A stretch of 64,000 nucleotides of DNA from Triatoma infestans (GCA_011037195.1 JAAEAF010000184.1:1-64000); one strand, 5' to 3'; numbered from the stretch's first letter, positions 33,155 to 42,945 are shown. The notes: a model not told the origin generated them from the letters alone. A program made the numbers and translations.

Positions 33155-33323
33155 ACTACAAAATGAAGCAGGCTACCCCAGAAAATGTCTCTGATGCTTT
33201 CCAGCTCTGCGGAACCAACCATCACAACAATTAAAATTATAATAGAAGTTTTTAAACCATGACGCTTTATTTACCATAAAACTATCAGAAACTAATAATT
33301 CAAATAGTAATATCTCTTAATAG

Positions 33324-33545
33324 TGGAGGGATTAGCAAAGTGGTTACGTATTGGACTTCCACGCTTAGGTCCCGGGTTCGAGTCTAGTGCTGCCCTTAGA
33401 TTTTTTTCTTCCTAGGAGCCTCCGGTGATGGTCAGTGTTGTCTGTAGCGAGAGAACACTGTCCGGAGGCCGGCAGTGCACTGAAAAGCTTCCGGGCGCTA
33501 ATGACCATTGATGTTGACGCGCCGAAAATTAAAAAAAAAAAAAAA
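33324..33545 (+). mobile_element. tRNA-derived SINE (family A)
   Basis: A box TTAGCAAAGTGG, B box GGTTCGAGTCT at 33375-33385, the family body with TTCTTCCTAGGAGCCTC and GTCCGGAGGCCGGCAGTGCA, and an A tail. Confidence 0.85.
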
Positions 33546-34901
33546 ACTAAAATTTTTGTTAAAATCCCTACTTACCCGAATTATTTCTTTTTTTTTAATT
33601 TTCCATTCAACCAAAGCATACATCATTAAAAATGTTCTCATTAAGATGTAACAATAGTTGCTATTACTCGTCGTTTCCTATATAAACTGTCATTTTCAGT
33701 GCTTCTAGTAAATTGTAAAGTTGACAAACTTCATGAGAATTGTAGTTTAACTTTTATCACAATAGTAAATCTAATTTTTTTTTAATTTATTAAGTTGAAA
33801 TAATTGTAAATTCAATCAAATAAAGAATAAATTTAATTCACTTCAAAACAATAAAATAATTTTCATTTGGAAAATTTGCCTTTTTTTTCTTTTTGGAGTA
33901 ATTAATTGAGTAACATTACCAATAAAATAAGTAGAAGGGAATTTGGATGAGATGGGCCATTTTTTTTTTTTTTGAAGGGCAACTTTTCCCACACTTCCCG
34001 GCCACCTTTGGTTATGACACTGCAGAATAGATTTTTGAGTTGTTTTGACTGGGAGGGAATTTTCTCGAAACAATTCTTCCGTGTGAAAATATCATCTGGA
34101 ATAATATGATCCTTAAATGGATTGTGAGGCTGTCAAGATGTTAGAGTGAACTTGAACTAGATGTTAGCGCTGTCATATCACAGTTTGTAATGTTGCCACT
34201 TAATATGTTTATTAAAACTTCCAAGTTTAAAGTATCAATTAAACTTGTTATAATTATAACAAGAGAAAAATCATGATTATTTCCCATTATAACATATTGT
34301 TATTATATTAAACTATAAAAGAGGTTTTATAGAACTGAAACGTAAAGTAAACAAAAAATAAAAAATACAAAAAAAAAATACAAAAAAAAAATACAAAAAA
34401 TTGTATACATTTGAAAATATATTACACAAAGGATATACACATTCCTTCTTCATATTTCATCATATTTTTCTTCTCTGCTTTTTCTTTAAATATATATATA
34501 TATTTTTTTATACTTTTATTTTTTTTTATTTTTTATGACAGATTTTTTTTCTCTCTTAGTTGTAAATTACACTTTCTCTACATAGTTATATTTATTACAT
34601 CTTTGCGATTTAGTCCCCTACAATCATAGACTTCGTCACCTAACAATTACATCAGACTATTTGTACATTTTCTTTTAAAAGACTTTTATTCATACTCTTA
34701 TGTAGACAATTTTGTTTTTATTTATTTTTTTGGTAAATCCAACAAACTCCTTTACTAAGGCATGGAAATATATTTCTTTTTATTTAGGTATAATTATTAT
34801 TTAAATTTTTAAACTGAAATAATGATTTAAGTGTGATTTTACTTAGTATTGAATAGAAAACTAGCAATTAGAAAATGATTGCAAACAATTTTTTTACAAT
34901 T
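33546..34901. other. AT-rich DNA, minor repeats
   Basis: Three units of ATACAAAAAAAAA at about 34366-34398 and an (AT)n at 34489-34504. 33960-34090 is slightly less AT-rich but shows no recognisable frame. Confidence 0.5.
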
Positions 34902-35129
34902 CTACGTTGGAAGAATCGTCATTTGATTGTATAATTGGTAAAAATCGCCAGCAAATTCGTCAAAAGTTGGACCAACCCGTACATCAAGGCGTACCACACA
35001 CTGAGCTTTCAAGCGCTTGTCACTACGCATTAAACCCTCTGTCTCATGCTCAGTGTAATATTGGCGACTAGGCTTCCATTTTTGGTCAGACAATCTCTCA
35101 TTTAGGAAATTAAATAAAATGTCGACCAT
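34902..35129 (-). CDS. Unrecognised 75-codon open frame
   Basis: The minus-strand frame begins MVDILFNFLNERLSDQKW and contains GLMRSDKRLKAQCVVRLDVR, VGPTFDEFAGDFYQL. The composition is balanced and unlike the AT-driven frames around it, so it may be a real exon or the edge of an unknown element. An in-frame stop lies just upstream of the ATG. No family is assigned. Confidence 0.25.
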   Translation of the reverse strand: MVDILFNFLNERLSDQKWKPSRQYYTEHETEGLMRSDKRLKAQCVVRLDVRVGPTFDEFAGDFYQLYNQMTILPT

Positions 35130-35154
35130 CCGAGGGTCTTAATAATCAAGTCAC

Positions 35155-35420
35155 CAGATAAACTTTAAAATAGTAAATATCAGTCGCTACACCAACTTCA
35201 ACCTTGAAATGTCTTCAAGCTAGGGCCAGACTACCAGCTCACCACTGTCAGAACAAGCAAGAGTTCTAACTACGCACATCTCTCTTCAAACCTCACAAAA
35301 CAGCCAACAATCAGTCACTCTTCGTTCAGTCACCCTACCTTCTGTAAAAGTGTCTTCTCACTTTTCTCAATATATCTGTAAAATATAAAAAAATTGTTAG
35401 TAGTGCAAATTCGCTTGTTC
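35155..35420 (+). repeat. C/A-rich dispersed repeat, possibly LTR
   Basis: Shares short blocks with 11660-12120 and 20160-20650 (TTCTAACTA...CACATC, CAGTCACCCT). Non-coding. Confidence 0.3.
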
Positions 35421-35577
35421 ATCATTTTTCACCACCTTCCCGTCAACTCTCGAAGATGTTAATAGTTAAAACCAATCTCCAGCAAATTAACGCCTTATTG
35501 TGTGTTTTGGATATGGATTTTGCAAAATTAATAATATCTACATTCAGATCACATAATGAGAGGTTAGTAAAGTGATT

Positions 35578-35990
35578 GCCCGCAAGGGGTATCTATTGCA
35601 TGCGGTTACTTGGGGAATAACGACCCCACGGGTTACCACAGTTCAGTACTCCATGCACTTCGTCAGAACAGTATGCAATTCATACAATACATACATTCAA
35701 CCATTTACAGACAAGGACAAATACAGTACACAAACTAAGGTTTCCGACCTTAATTAATTGGCGCAAGCCGTGGGAGAAGGAGGGGATTAGTCAGTGGTAG
35801 CGCGCTGGACTAGCAACGTGGTCGCGGGTTCGAATCCAGCATGCTCCCCTTAGATTTTCTCTTCCTAGGAGCCTCTACACCTCACTGTCTGGTGATAGCT
35901 AGTGTTGACTGCAGCTAGAGAACTCTGCTTGGAGGCCGGCAGTGCACTGAAAAGGCTCCGGGGGGGGCAAAATAAATCTTTCAGATCGCA
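35578..35990 (+). mobile_element. Composite SINE: 5' module plus tRNA-like module
   Basis: The first about 185 bp (GCAAGGGGTATCTATTGCAT, CTTGGGGAATAACGACCCCA, ATGCACTTCGTCAGAACA) recur at 57300-57480 ahead of the same SINE body. A tRNA-like head follows (TTAGTCAGTGGTAG; B box GGTTCGAATCC), then CTTCCTAGGAGCCTCTACA. The 3' end is GGGGCAAAATAAATCTTTCAG, ATCGCAGT, different from family A's ending. The repeated order in two places shows the modules move as one unit. Confidence 0.7.
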
Positions 35991-36117
35991 GTGCAATAAT
36001 CCTCTATACAATCTAATCTAGTAAAGTTATTATTCTTATAGAATATAAACAAAGTAAAATAATTTTAACATAGCTATTATTCAAAAAATTGATGTCATTT
36101 ATTATATTGTATTGTCA

Positions 36118-36152
36118 GGTTGATGATGAGCAGCTTGAAACGTTTTTATACA
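36118..36152 (+). ncRNA. Weak hammerhead-like motif
   Basis: GGTTGATGATGAGCAGCTTG followed by AAACGTTTTTATAC has the order TTGATGA, a short GAGC/GCTT hairpin and GAAACG. It resembles the foldback cores, but the first core base is T instead of C, so this is only a hint. Confidence 0.2.
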
Positions 36153-36423
36153 AAAATAACTAATTGTATTGATATAAAAATAAAGTTCATCAGGAGTGAC
36201 CAATATCACCTTAATATTCGCTACAAACATTACTTAATTGGGTAAACATTACATACAGTAGCGGCTCAAAAGTATTGTGACAAGACGAACTTTTTCATTA
36301 TCTTGTTTTCATTATAATACTATAAAAAGGAAATTTATGTTGCATTCTTATTTATTAATGTGCCTGCTGTTATTTTAAAGTGACAAGGGTTCAACTTGTT
36401 TCTTTACTTCACTGTAATAACAG

Positions 36424-36567
36424 TGGTGGCGGAGTTGGACCGTTAAATCGAATTGAAAAGAATATGGATCGATTCTATAGTGATATATTAGAGAAAAAAA
36501 TGCTACCGTACGCTAAAGAAAATATGCCTTTTTGGATGGCACATGATAACGATCCAAAGCACAAGAC
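36424..36567 (+). pseudogene. Tc1-like transposase fragment, part 1
   Basis: Encodes GGVGPLNRIEKNMDRFYSDI, LEKKMLPYAKENMPFWMA, HDNDPKHKT: the region around the second catalytic Asp of Tc1 transposases (QQDNDPKH in typical members). The frame is interrupted at the AAGAC target duplication and resumes at 38031 as KHVRDFMKHEKVKVL, then a stop and WPNQSADL. The N- and C-terminal thirds are absent. Confidence 0.75.
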
Positions 36568-36799
36568 TTTAATTGGGATCCGAAGAGGAGAGAGACACAC
36601 ACAAAAATTGACAGTCTCAGTCACTACTTTGGGCCAGACTAGATTGGGAGAATCTGTTTAAATACAGCTATGCTAGCCAAAGAGGGGAGTCTTTCAACAG
36701 TTTTTAGAGCAGTCACAACGCATCAACAACCCTTCTCTTTACTCACTATAAATCTCTCACTATCATTTTATATATTAGTGTAAAGACTAGGCAGTTTGT

Positions 36800-37926
36800 C
36801 TTAATAATAATAAGTAAGTTTATTTCACATAATACCATAAAAAGAAAGAAATACATTCATTAACACATATGAAAATTTAATACGGCAAGGATAACCGTCT
36901 GCCGGGGTTTGGTTAGATACAATTATGGCAGTGCCTTTTATAATATATATAATATAAATTCAACAAAATATTACCATTAATTTCAAAATTTATTTACCAC
37001 AAATTTAATAATAATAATAGTGAATATTAACTGAAAGTTAAAAAGAAAAATAAATATAAGAAAAGAAAAAAGAAACGAAAATTTGAGAGAAAGAGAGATA
37101 AATAAATTACAATCTTGTTAATAAATGAAAAAAAAGAAATAAAATACAAATCAAAAGACATCCAAAACTGCCAATAGATAAAACAATTCATTATTGAACA
37201 ATATTTATATTGTATTCGCTGAAGAATTACTGAATACTAAATCTAGGGCTAGTGCGTTTATAATTAACAAATAGTATATAAGAGAAATTTAAAAATTAAA
37301 TTCATTTTTTATTATTTTTCTGTATTGCCATGCTGCAACCACGTATCTAATTAGGTGAGACCAATCAGGACCGTTTAGCAAAGTGAGGAAGAAACCGAAC
37401 GAAAGAAATCTTTCCCCAAACACAGATAGGCGGTAGGGAGCAAGAATAGGGCACTCTGCAACAAAGTGAAACGTGTCCTCCTTTACCCTATAGTTACAAA
37501 GAGAACATTCCTCCACTCTGTCAAGGTTGTAAGGTTTATGGTTGAGGTTCAGCAATTCTCCTCTTAGCTTTAATATCCATCTTATCTTAGTAATACCGTT
37601 TTCCATCCCGCCACTACCAGTCAAATCTGCACACCTGACCTCGTGGTTAAGCAACTTGTAGATCGTATATCTATGTGAAGCCTGCGCCCTTTCAAGTTGG
37701 TTCAATGAAAAACCCTTCTTCAACCAAGCAATAATGGACTGAAAGCGTGAAGGGAGTCGCTCTCGCTCCAGAACGTCCAACCTCAGATTAACCTGAGCCC
37801 GCTCAGCCAAAACGTTCCAACTTTTAGCCCATGATATACCCACTCTTACGATCTCCTCAGCAACTATCCTGGGAAACCTTGATTGATCCATATTTAACAC
37901 CTTTACTAGATACCGACTATTTAATG
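36800..37926 (-). mobile_element. LINE insertion, 5'-truncated, with 11-bp target duplication
   Basis: AGGCAGTTTGT is present on both sides, at 36789-36799 and 37927-37937, exactly as target-primed insertion predicts. On the minus strand the element runs from a truncated ORF through about 490 bp of 3' UTR to GAAATAAACTTACTTATT and a (TTA)n-like end. Confidence 0.85.
37289..37900 (-). pseudogene. LINE ORF2 C-terminus with CCHC motif
   Basis: 203 open codons. The first part is connection/thumb-distal sequence (ERERLPSRFQSIIAWLKKGF). ITKIRWILKLRGELLNLNHK precedes CSLCNYRVKEDTFHFVAECP, a C-x2-C-x10-H-x4-C knuckle found at the end of R1/LOA/jockey-type ORF2 proteins. The protein ends with AAWQYRKIIKNEFNF. 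No RT catalytic motif is present because the copy is 5'-truncated. The surviving frame is intact, so the insertion is fairly recent. Confidence 0.7.
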
Positions 37927-38251
37927 AGGCAGTTTGTGTTACATTCCTTATTATACAGTGTTGGCATTATTTCCAGTTTATTTATCTCTCATAAACCCAA
38001 GTTCTCTCCTTCTAATACCAATTATAAGACCAAGCATGTGAGGGACTTCATGAAACATGAAAAAGTCAAGGTTCTATAGTGGCCAAATCAAAGTGCCGAC
38101 TTAAGTGAGGAGGAGTTGGATCGTCGGGTAAGATGCTGCAATTATTCGAATAAGCAGGCTTTATACGAATATTTTTATAAATTTCATATCGGCTTTATAT
38201 TTTTTATTTATCTAACGATCATACTTGTCAAACTACTTTTAAGCGCTACTG

Positions 38252-38773
38252 TATATCCCCAATAGCCACTATATTTTCGTTAAGGCAATTAAAGTTTGTA
38301 TAAAATTATACCAAATTTAATGAAAATTTCTCAATTTTTATAAAAATATATTAATTACAGTAAGAGAAATTCGTGAGAGTGTATTACACTAGGTCCTTAT
38401 ATTTTTTTTAGTTACTAAAATTCACTATCTCATAAGTGCTGGCAAGTAATTTACGATAACAAAGGATATAACTAAAAACATGTAGCAGGTGTTGTTGTAG
38501 TAATATATATATATATAGGAACAAATGTTCAACAATGAATTAGATGGAAAATATTATAAAGTTAAATGAGAAAGATATCTAGTGGTGGGCATATGATAGT
38601 GAAAGGTCTTGATAGATGCAAGAGAAAATGCCCAAGAGAATTCTCACAGTTCTGTGCGTAGCTGCTTTTGTTTGTGTGTGTGTGTGCGTGTGCGAATATG
38701 GGGGGGCCTGGGAGAAATTGTAGGAGCAATTTGAAGATGGTGAGAGAAGTAAGGGTGCTACTTAATGCTACCT

Positions 38774-38817
<44 letters not shown>

Positions 38818-39420
38818 CCATTCTAGGTCGAACCACTAGAACAACCTATTCCCCCACCACTAGGTCTTGCCCTGCACTCGCAAACAGCAATCTACCACAA
38901 CTAGAACCGAATGGTAACACCACTACCCCCTCCACATTCAGTACACTGTATTGCACAGCTTCCGTCCACTACTATAGGCCTTCATAATGAAATAATAACA
39001 ACCTTCTGTATTCATATCGTAAATGGTCTAAATTTATTTGATGATATTTTTACTTTCGCTTCATTCAAACACCTCATCTAGTAATATTATTACAAAAAAT
39101 ACATCAAAAAGAATACGGTATCTTCAACCAAACAAAAACAAACAAACAAAATTCTGTAATTTTATCCAAACGCAACTTTCTATACAAAAAAAATATAGCT
39201 TTATGTTACAATATTTACCAAAATAAATAAAGAAATATCTAGATTTATTTAATTAAAAAAAATAGTGTGAAACCCTCATGCGACCTTCTTTAGTTACAAA
39301 TTTCACATATAACCGAAAATGCGTTTCCGAAAGATATTATTATTAAGTCGTACTCCTTGTAAACGGGTTTTTCTTTAAACTCAAAAATTTTGACCTATGG
39401 GTCTATTGTGGCAACTTATA
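38252..39420. other. AT-rich DNA with (CA)n
   Basis: A (CA)n microsatellite at 38774-38816 and a shorter (TG)n at about 38671-38694. 38340-38400 and 39255-39300 contain GTGTGAAACCCTCATGCG-type words that recall the start of the CACTTCCGG repeat. Confidence 0.5.
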
Positions 39421-40572
39421 AGTTGGAGTTCCCTCTCCGGTTACAGAACCATATCTGAACTTTGGAATCCGGGGAAGCTCTTAGGTGGTCAGTTAAGAGC
39501 ACTCCTAATCATAGCAACCTCTCGAATCTTGTCTGCTTTATTAAACTTAACAGTCCTTGGGTGAGGCTTGCAGGCTCATCAGCTTCTCCTATCCAAAGAG
39601 GCGAAACCTCAGCCATACGAGCCCCTCACACTGACACAAAACGTGCAATGCTGTTTCCTCCTCTCCCTGACAGAATCTACTTAGGCTATCCGTTGTCAGA
39701 CCCAGGCGGTGCAAGTGCTTATTACGTCTGCACGGCCAATGAGGAGTCCAACTGCTATCCTTATGGCCACCCGGCCTTATTGGAGTACATCTGGAGTTAG
39801 CCTGGACGAGTAACTATGAAAGAAGGTTTTCGCCTGCCTTTAGCCTGGGGTTTTAGCCCATCATTCTCGTGGATCCATGTTCTGATGGATGCACTCCTGA
39901 GGCATCATGCGATGCCGCAAAACGGTTCTGGTCTGATGAGGGTCCCTATGAAACCTTCCTAGGCTAGGCGGTGTGCCGCCTCATTGCCCCTGTGACCCGA
40001 GGATATCGTCGGCTAATAACATCCACAGCAATGGCGACAATACGCCTCCCTGCCGACAGCCTCTTCTCACAGGGCTCCAGGGATGAGCTTATATTGGGAT
40101 GGTCGTTATATTAATCCTTCCCAGCAGACTGCTCTGATCCACTTTGGGTACGGAAAATCCGCTTCATCTGAGCAAGGCATGCTGAGTCCAAAACTTAGGA
40201 GGATGTTTGTAAAATAGTAGGCTGTGATCAGGCTTCGCTTGTCCAGGGCCGGGCCTGCGACCATTCTAGGCCAATTAGTAGTGAGAAATTTTCTCTCTAT
40301 AAAATGGTACCATGGGATCGTGAGTCAGCCAGACAGAGCTTGCTCTGCACTCACGAGCTGAGGAAAGGTTTCGTAGTGGTCGAGGTTGCGCAATGATGAT
40401 AGTAGAATCCCAGTGATCTGTTTTGTGGGAAGAAGTTGGCTGGTTTGCCTTCGGGAATAGTTCCGCCTTCTTCCATTCCCTCACAAATCACGCTCCTGAT
40501 CCACTGACAAATCGTTGGATGTATACCCCTATATAAACGATACAATCGTATAATATATTGAAAAGGCACTTC
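39421..40572. other. G+C-richer block of unknown identity
   Basis: For about 1.1 kb the G+C content is clearly higher than the surroundings. The plus frame 39462-39800 (IRAPHTDTKRAMLFPPLPDR) and the minus frame 40351-40569 (YRGIHPTICQWIRSVICEGM, EEGGTIPEGKPANFF) are both open and protein-like, but I cannot match either to a family. A LINE 3' region or an unknown element would fit. Target duplications are not visible. Confidence 0.3.
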
Positions 40573-40579
40573 GAAGGAG

Positions 40580-40699
40580 AGTCCAGCATCAACCTTGCCC
40601 TAAAACCACCTTAAATGAATTTTTCCTAAAAAATGTAACAAATAAAATTTGTAGCTCATTTTAGAATTAGTCGATATACAAAGTTGGAAGAAAATCTTT
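40580..40699 (+). repeat. 'CACTTCCGG' repeat, 5' part of a split copy
   Basis: The order ACATTTT-like, AACAAATAAAATTTGTAGCT, AAGTTGGAAGAAAATCTTTC matches the middle of the dispersed repeat. It continues after the LTR element at 42950 (GCCATTTTTATGAAAATTGC). Confidence 0.6.
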
Positions 40700-40703
40700 C
40701 TGG

Positions 40704-41154
40704 TGTAATGGAAGAAAGCAATGAAAATAAATAGTTTTATAAAATATATTAAATAGTGAATTTAACTTCAAAAAGAGTGTATTTTAGTGTCAGGTACTGT
40801 AAATTGGGGTCATTGCTAGTAGGGAAACAAAGGGAACAAAATTTAATACAATGCCACTTGGCCAACTGCTTTAGAGAGCATTCCTTCGGACAGGCTGTAC
40901 TCTACCTTCCAACAAGGACAGACAGACTTTGCTAGAAATCAAGGTGGAAACATATACCAGTATTACGTTATAAGAAATTATTATAAGCTATTGTGATATT
41001 CAAAGTAACTTAATTTCTCTTAGAGAATATATTGTTTTAAACTACCAGTGTGTTCTTAATTATTCTTGCATTCTATCTCAAGCAAACATACAAGCCCTTT
41101 TCGCTAAAACGCTCACGACACAACCAACTATTACAAACATCACCAAACATTACA
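40704..41154 (+). repeat. 5' LTR of gag-only element
   Basis: Begins TGTAATGGAAG and ends CCAAACATTACA. From 40931 onward it matches the 3' copy at 42719-42945 closely. Confidence 0.65.
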
Positions 41155-41172
41155 TTGGTGCCAGCTGTTTGG
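41155..41172 (+). promoter_or_regulatory. Primer-binding site
   Basis: TGGTGCCAGCTGTTTGG follows the LTR by one base. The relative at 63798-63815 has TGGTGGCAGCGGTGGG. TGG at the start fits pairing with a tRNA CCA end; which tRNA is not clear. Confidence 0.5.
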
Positions 41173-41388
41173 AATATTTTCAACGAGAATCCACAAATTT
41201 ACAAGTACGTAAAAATTTCAATTTCATAATTAAACAAATTATCCATCAGATAATTTGATTGTTTTTTAATTATTTTCTCAGCGGAAATATCTTCAATATT
41301 TCCCATTATTGAATTTTCTAGTGAATTTCATTTTTAAATTTTTGTAATTGTACCACTTGTACCTCAATCACTTTCGATTTTTGAATTT

Positions 41389-42702
41389 ATGAGTGTACTT
41401 AATAGATCCCAAATTATAAAAATATTACGCGATAATAACCTTTCTGTTGGAGGCAACTTACTCCAATTACGTAGACGTCTTGAAAAATATAATCTTTCCC
41501 CAAGCAATTCGTTCACTGACAAAATGTATAAGATAAATGGACAAGACATGGGCATCGACGCTGCTGTAGAATATTTACTTGCGCAGCAGCAATTAGCAAA
41601 TCCTCCAATTAGTAATCAACCTAGTCCCTTAAGGAATTTGCAATTAATCAATAGCTTACCTACCTTCGATGGCGAAAATTCAGCCAAAGTGTCAGATTTC
41701 CTTGACCAAATTAGCCATTGTGCTAGTCTTTCTGGCTGGGACGACGCAGCGAAGTTAGAAATATTAGCACTTAGGCTCTCAGGTTCTGCAAATATATTTT
41801 ACGACACCCAGAAAGCCGAATTACAACGCCAGGGTACAATTATAACGTATCCTCTACTTTCAGAGCGACTTCTAGCCCGATTTCGTAAGGAGAAAACCCC
41901 CCTAGTTCTCTTACAATAGATGACTAATATTCACTCTCTTCCAACAGAGTCTCCTGAAACTTTCGCGGATAGGATTAGACATATCCAATCCGCCATTCAT
42001 TTAAAAGCACAAGCTAACCCACTTGAGGCCTTACAAACTATTTTAGATAAACTGGCCACTGATGCGTTCCTGAAGTCACTTCCTGCGCGAACTAAGCTAC
42101 CTCAAAAATTAAACGAAGCACTTTCTTATGCTAATGCCCTAAAAGAAGTACAGGCTTCTGAAACAAACCCCACAGTTTTCGCTGTTACTTCGAAAACTTC
42201 TAGCACTCCCCCATCTCCTTGTCGTTTCTGTGGACAAATGCACTTCCACAGAGAATTTCCGCATCGTAATAAAAGTCAAAAGCCACAATTAAAACCAACT
42301 AGAGTTTTTAATGTAATAAAGAACAGACCATGTCGCCATTGTTCCGGTCCACATTTTGACGTGGTCTGTACAAACAAATTTCAATCAAAACCTCGCACTA
42401 ACTTTGGCAAAATGCCTAAGAATTTTAATTTTCCTAGAAATTTTAATCACAGAGTATATAGTAATAATCGCTATAATAATAATAATAATAGTAGTCAATA
42501 TTATACTAACAATAATAATCCTCGAGTTAATTCAAATAATTCACGATTTAACTCTTATTCAGATAGACCCCAGTATAGTCATAATAATAATAATGGTAAC
42601 GAAACTAGTAATAACCTCCAAAATAGGCCCACTTGCCAATATTGTTCAACATTTGGACTTACGGCTCGTAATTGTTTCCAAGTACAGCCCAAAACGTGTT
42701 AG
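41389..42702 (+). pseudogene. gag: gag of LTR element, one in-frame stop
   Basis: Starts with a SAP-like helix pair (LNRSQIIKILRDNNLSVGGN, LLQLRRRLEKYNL), then a capsid-like region (FDGENSAKVSDFLDQISHCA), an Asn-rich linker, and three Cys/His knuckles: CRFCGQMHFHREFPH (second Cys changed to Phe), CRHCSGPHFDVVC (intact) and CQYCSTFGLTARNC (Leu where His is usual). A TAG at 41917-41919 interrupts the frame immediately before an ATG. Compared with the relative at 62467-63598, it lacks eight residues around 42080. Gag would package the element RNA; this copy could make only two fragments unless the stop is read through. Confidence 0.75.
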
Positions 42703-42718
42703 CCCTCAGTCGCTTTGA

Positions 42719-42945
42719 GCTAGAAATCAAGTTGGAAACATATACCAGTATTACGTTATAAGAAATTATTATAAGCTATTGTGATATTCAAAGTAACTTA
42801 ATTTCTCTTAGGGAATATATTTAATTTAAACTACCAGTGTGTTCTTAATTATTCTTATATTCTATCTCAAACAAACATACAAGCCCTTTTCGCTAAAACG
42901 CTCACACCACAAGCTACCTACACATCATCACACCAAAACCTTACA
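42719..42945 (+). repeat. 3' LTR of gag-only element, truncated at its start
   Basis: GCTAGAAATCAAGTTGGAAA to CCAAAACCTTACA matches 40931-41154. The polypurine tract and the first half of the LTR are missing. Confidence 0.7.

Larger units (their letters stand above)
33015..33228. mobile_element. Foldback element with hammerhead-like arms, best copy
   Basis: About 214 bp. The left arm, CAGAGGCATTTTCCGTGGTA onward, and the right arm pair along about 90 bp with only a few mismatches, around a loop of about 16 bases. The right end continues unpaired as TGCTTTCCAGCTCTGCGGAA, then CCAACCATCACAAC. A 12-bp direct repeat AATTAAAATTAT lies at 33003-33014 and 33229-33240, a convincing target duplication. 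Both arms carry a complete hammerhead-like core in opposite senses. The element encodes no protein, although the same frame (SAELESIRDIF) stays open in several copies. Confidence 0.85.
36568..38025 (+). repeat. LTR-like repeat inserted in the Tc1-like element, split by a LINE
   Basis: The ends are inverted (TTTAATTGG ... CCAATTAT), flanked by the 5-bp duplication AAGAC at 36563-36567 and 38026-38030. Excluding the LINE, it is about 320 bp and matches 32303-32625. A solo LTR is the simplest reading; a MITE is possible. Confidence 0.65.
36256..38251 (+). mobile_element. Tc1-like element, internally deleted, with nested insertions
   Basis: The terminal inverted repeats are CAGTAGCGGCTCAAAAGTAT at the left and its inverse, ending ACTTTTAAGCGCTACTG, at the right, flanked by TA at 36254-36255 and 38252-38253. 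Removing the inserted 36568-38030 leaves about 0.53 kb, so the Tc1 part is a short deletion derivative. Nested inside are an LTR-like repeat and, within that, a LINE. The three layers give the relative ages: Tc1 oldest, LINE youngest. Confidence 0.8.
40704..42945 (+). mobile_element. Gypsy-like LTR element, gag-only deletion derivative
   Basis: Bounded by TGTAA...TTACA and a 4-bp target duplication CTGG at 40700-40703 and 42946-42949. 5' LTR 40704-41154; a leader starting at the primer-binding site; gag 41389-42702; then, 16 bp after gag, directly a 3' LTR whose first about 225 bp are missing. The pro-pol region is deleted. The flanking CACTTCCGG repeat joins cleanly when the element is removed. 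It is non-autonomous; a longer relative lies at 59964-64000 on the minus strand. Confidence 0.75.

Noticed and set aside
35787..35855. A functional tRNA gene (Ala-like)
   Set aside because: It has pol III boxes but lies inside a repeated composite SINE and lacks a proper cloverleaf.
38562..38813. Cys-Val repeat open frame
   Set aside because: It is a (CA)n microsatellite read in one frame.
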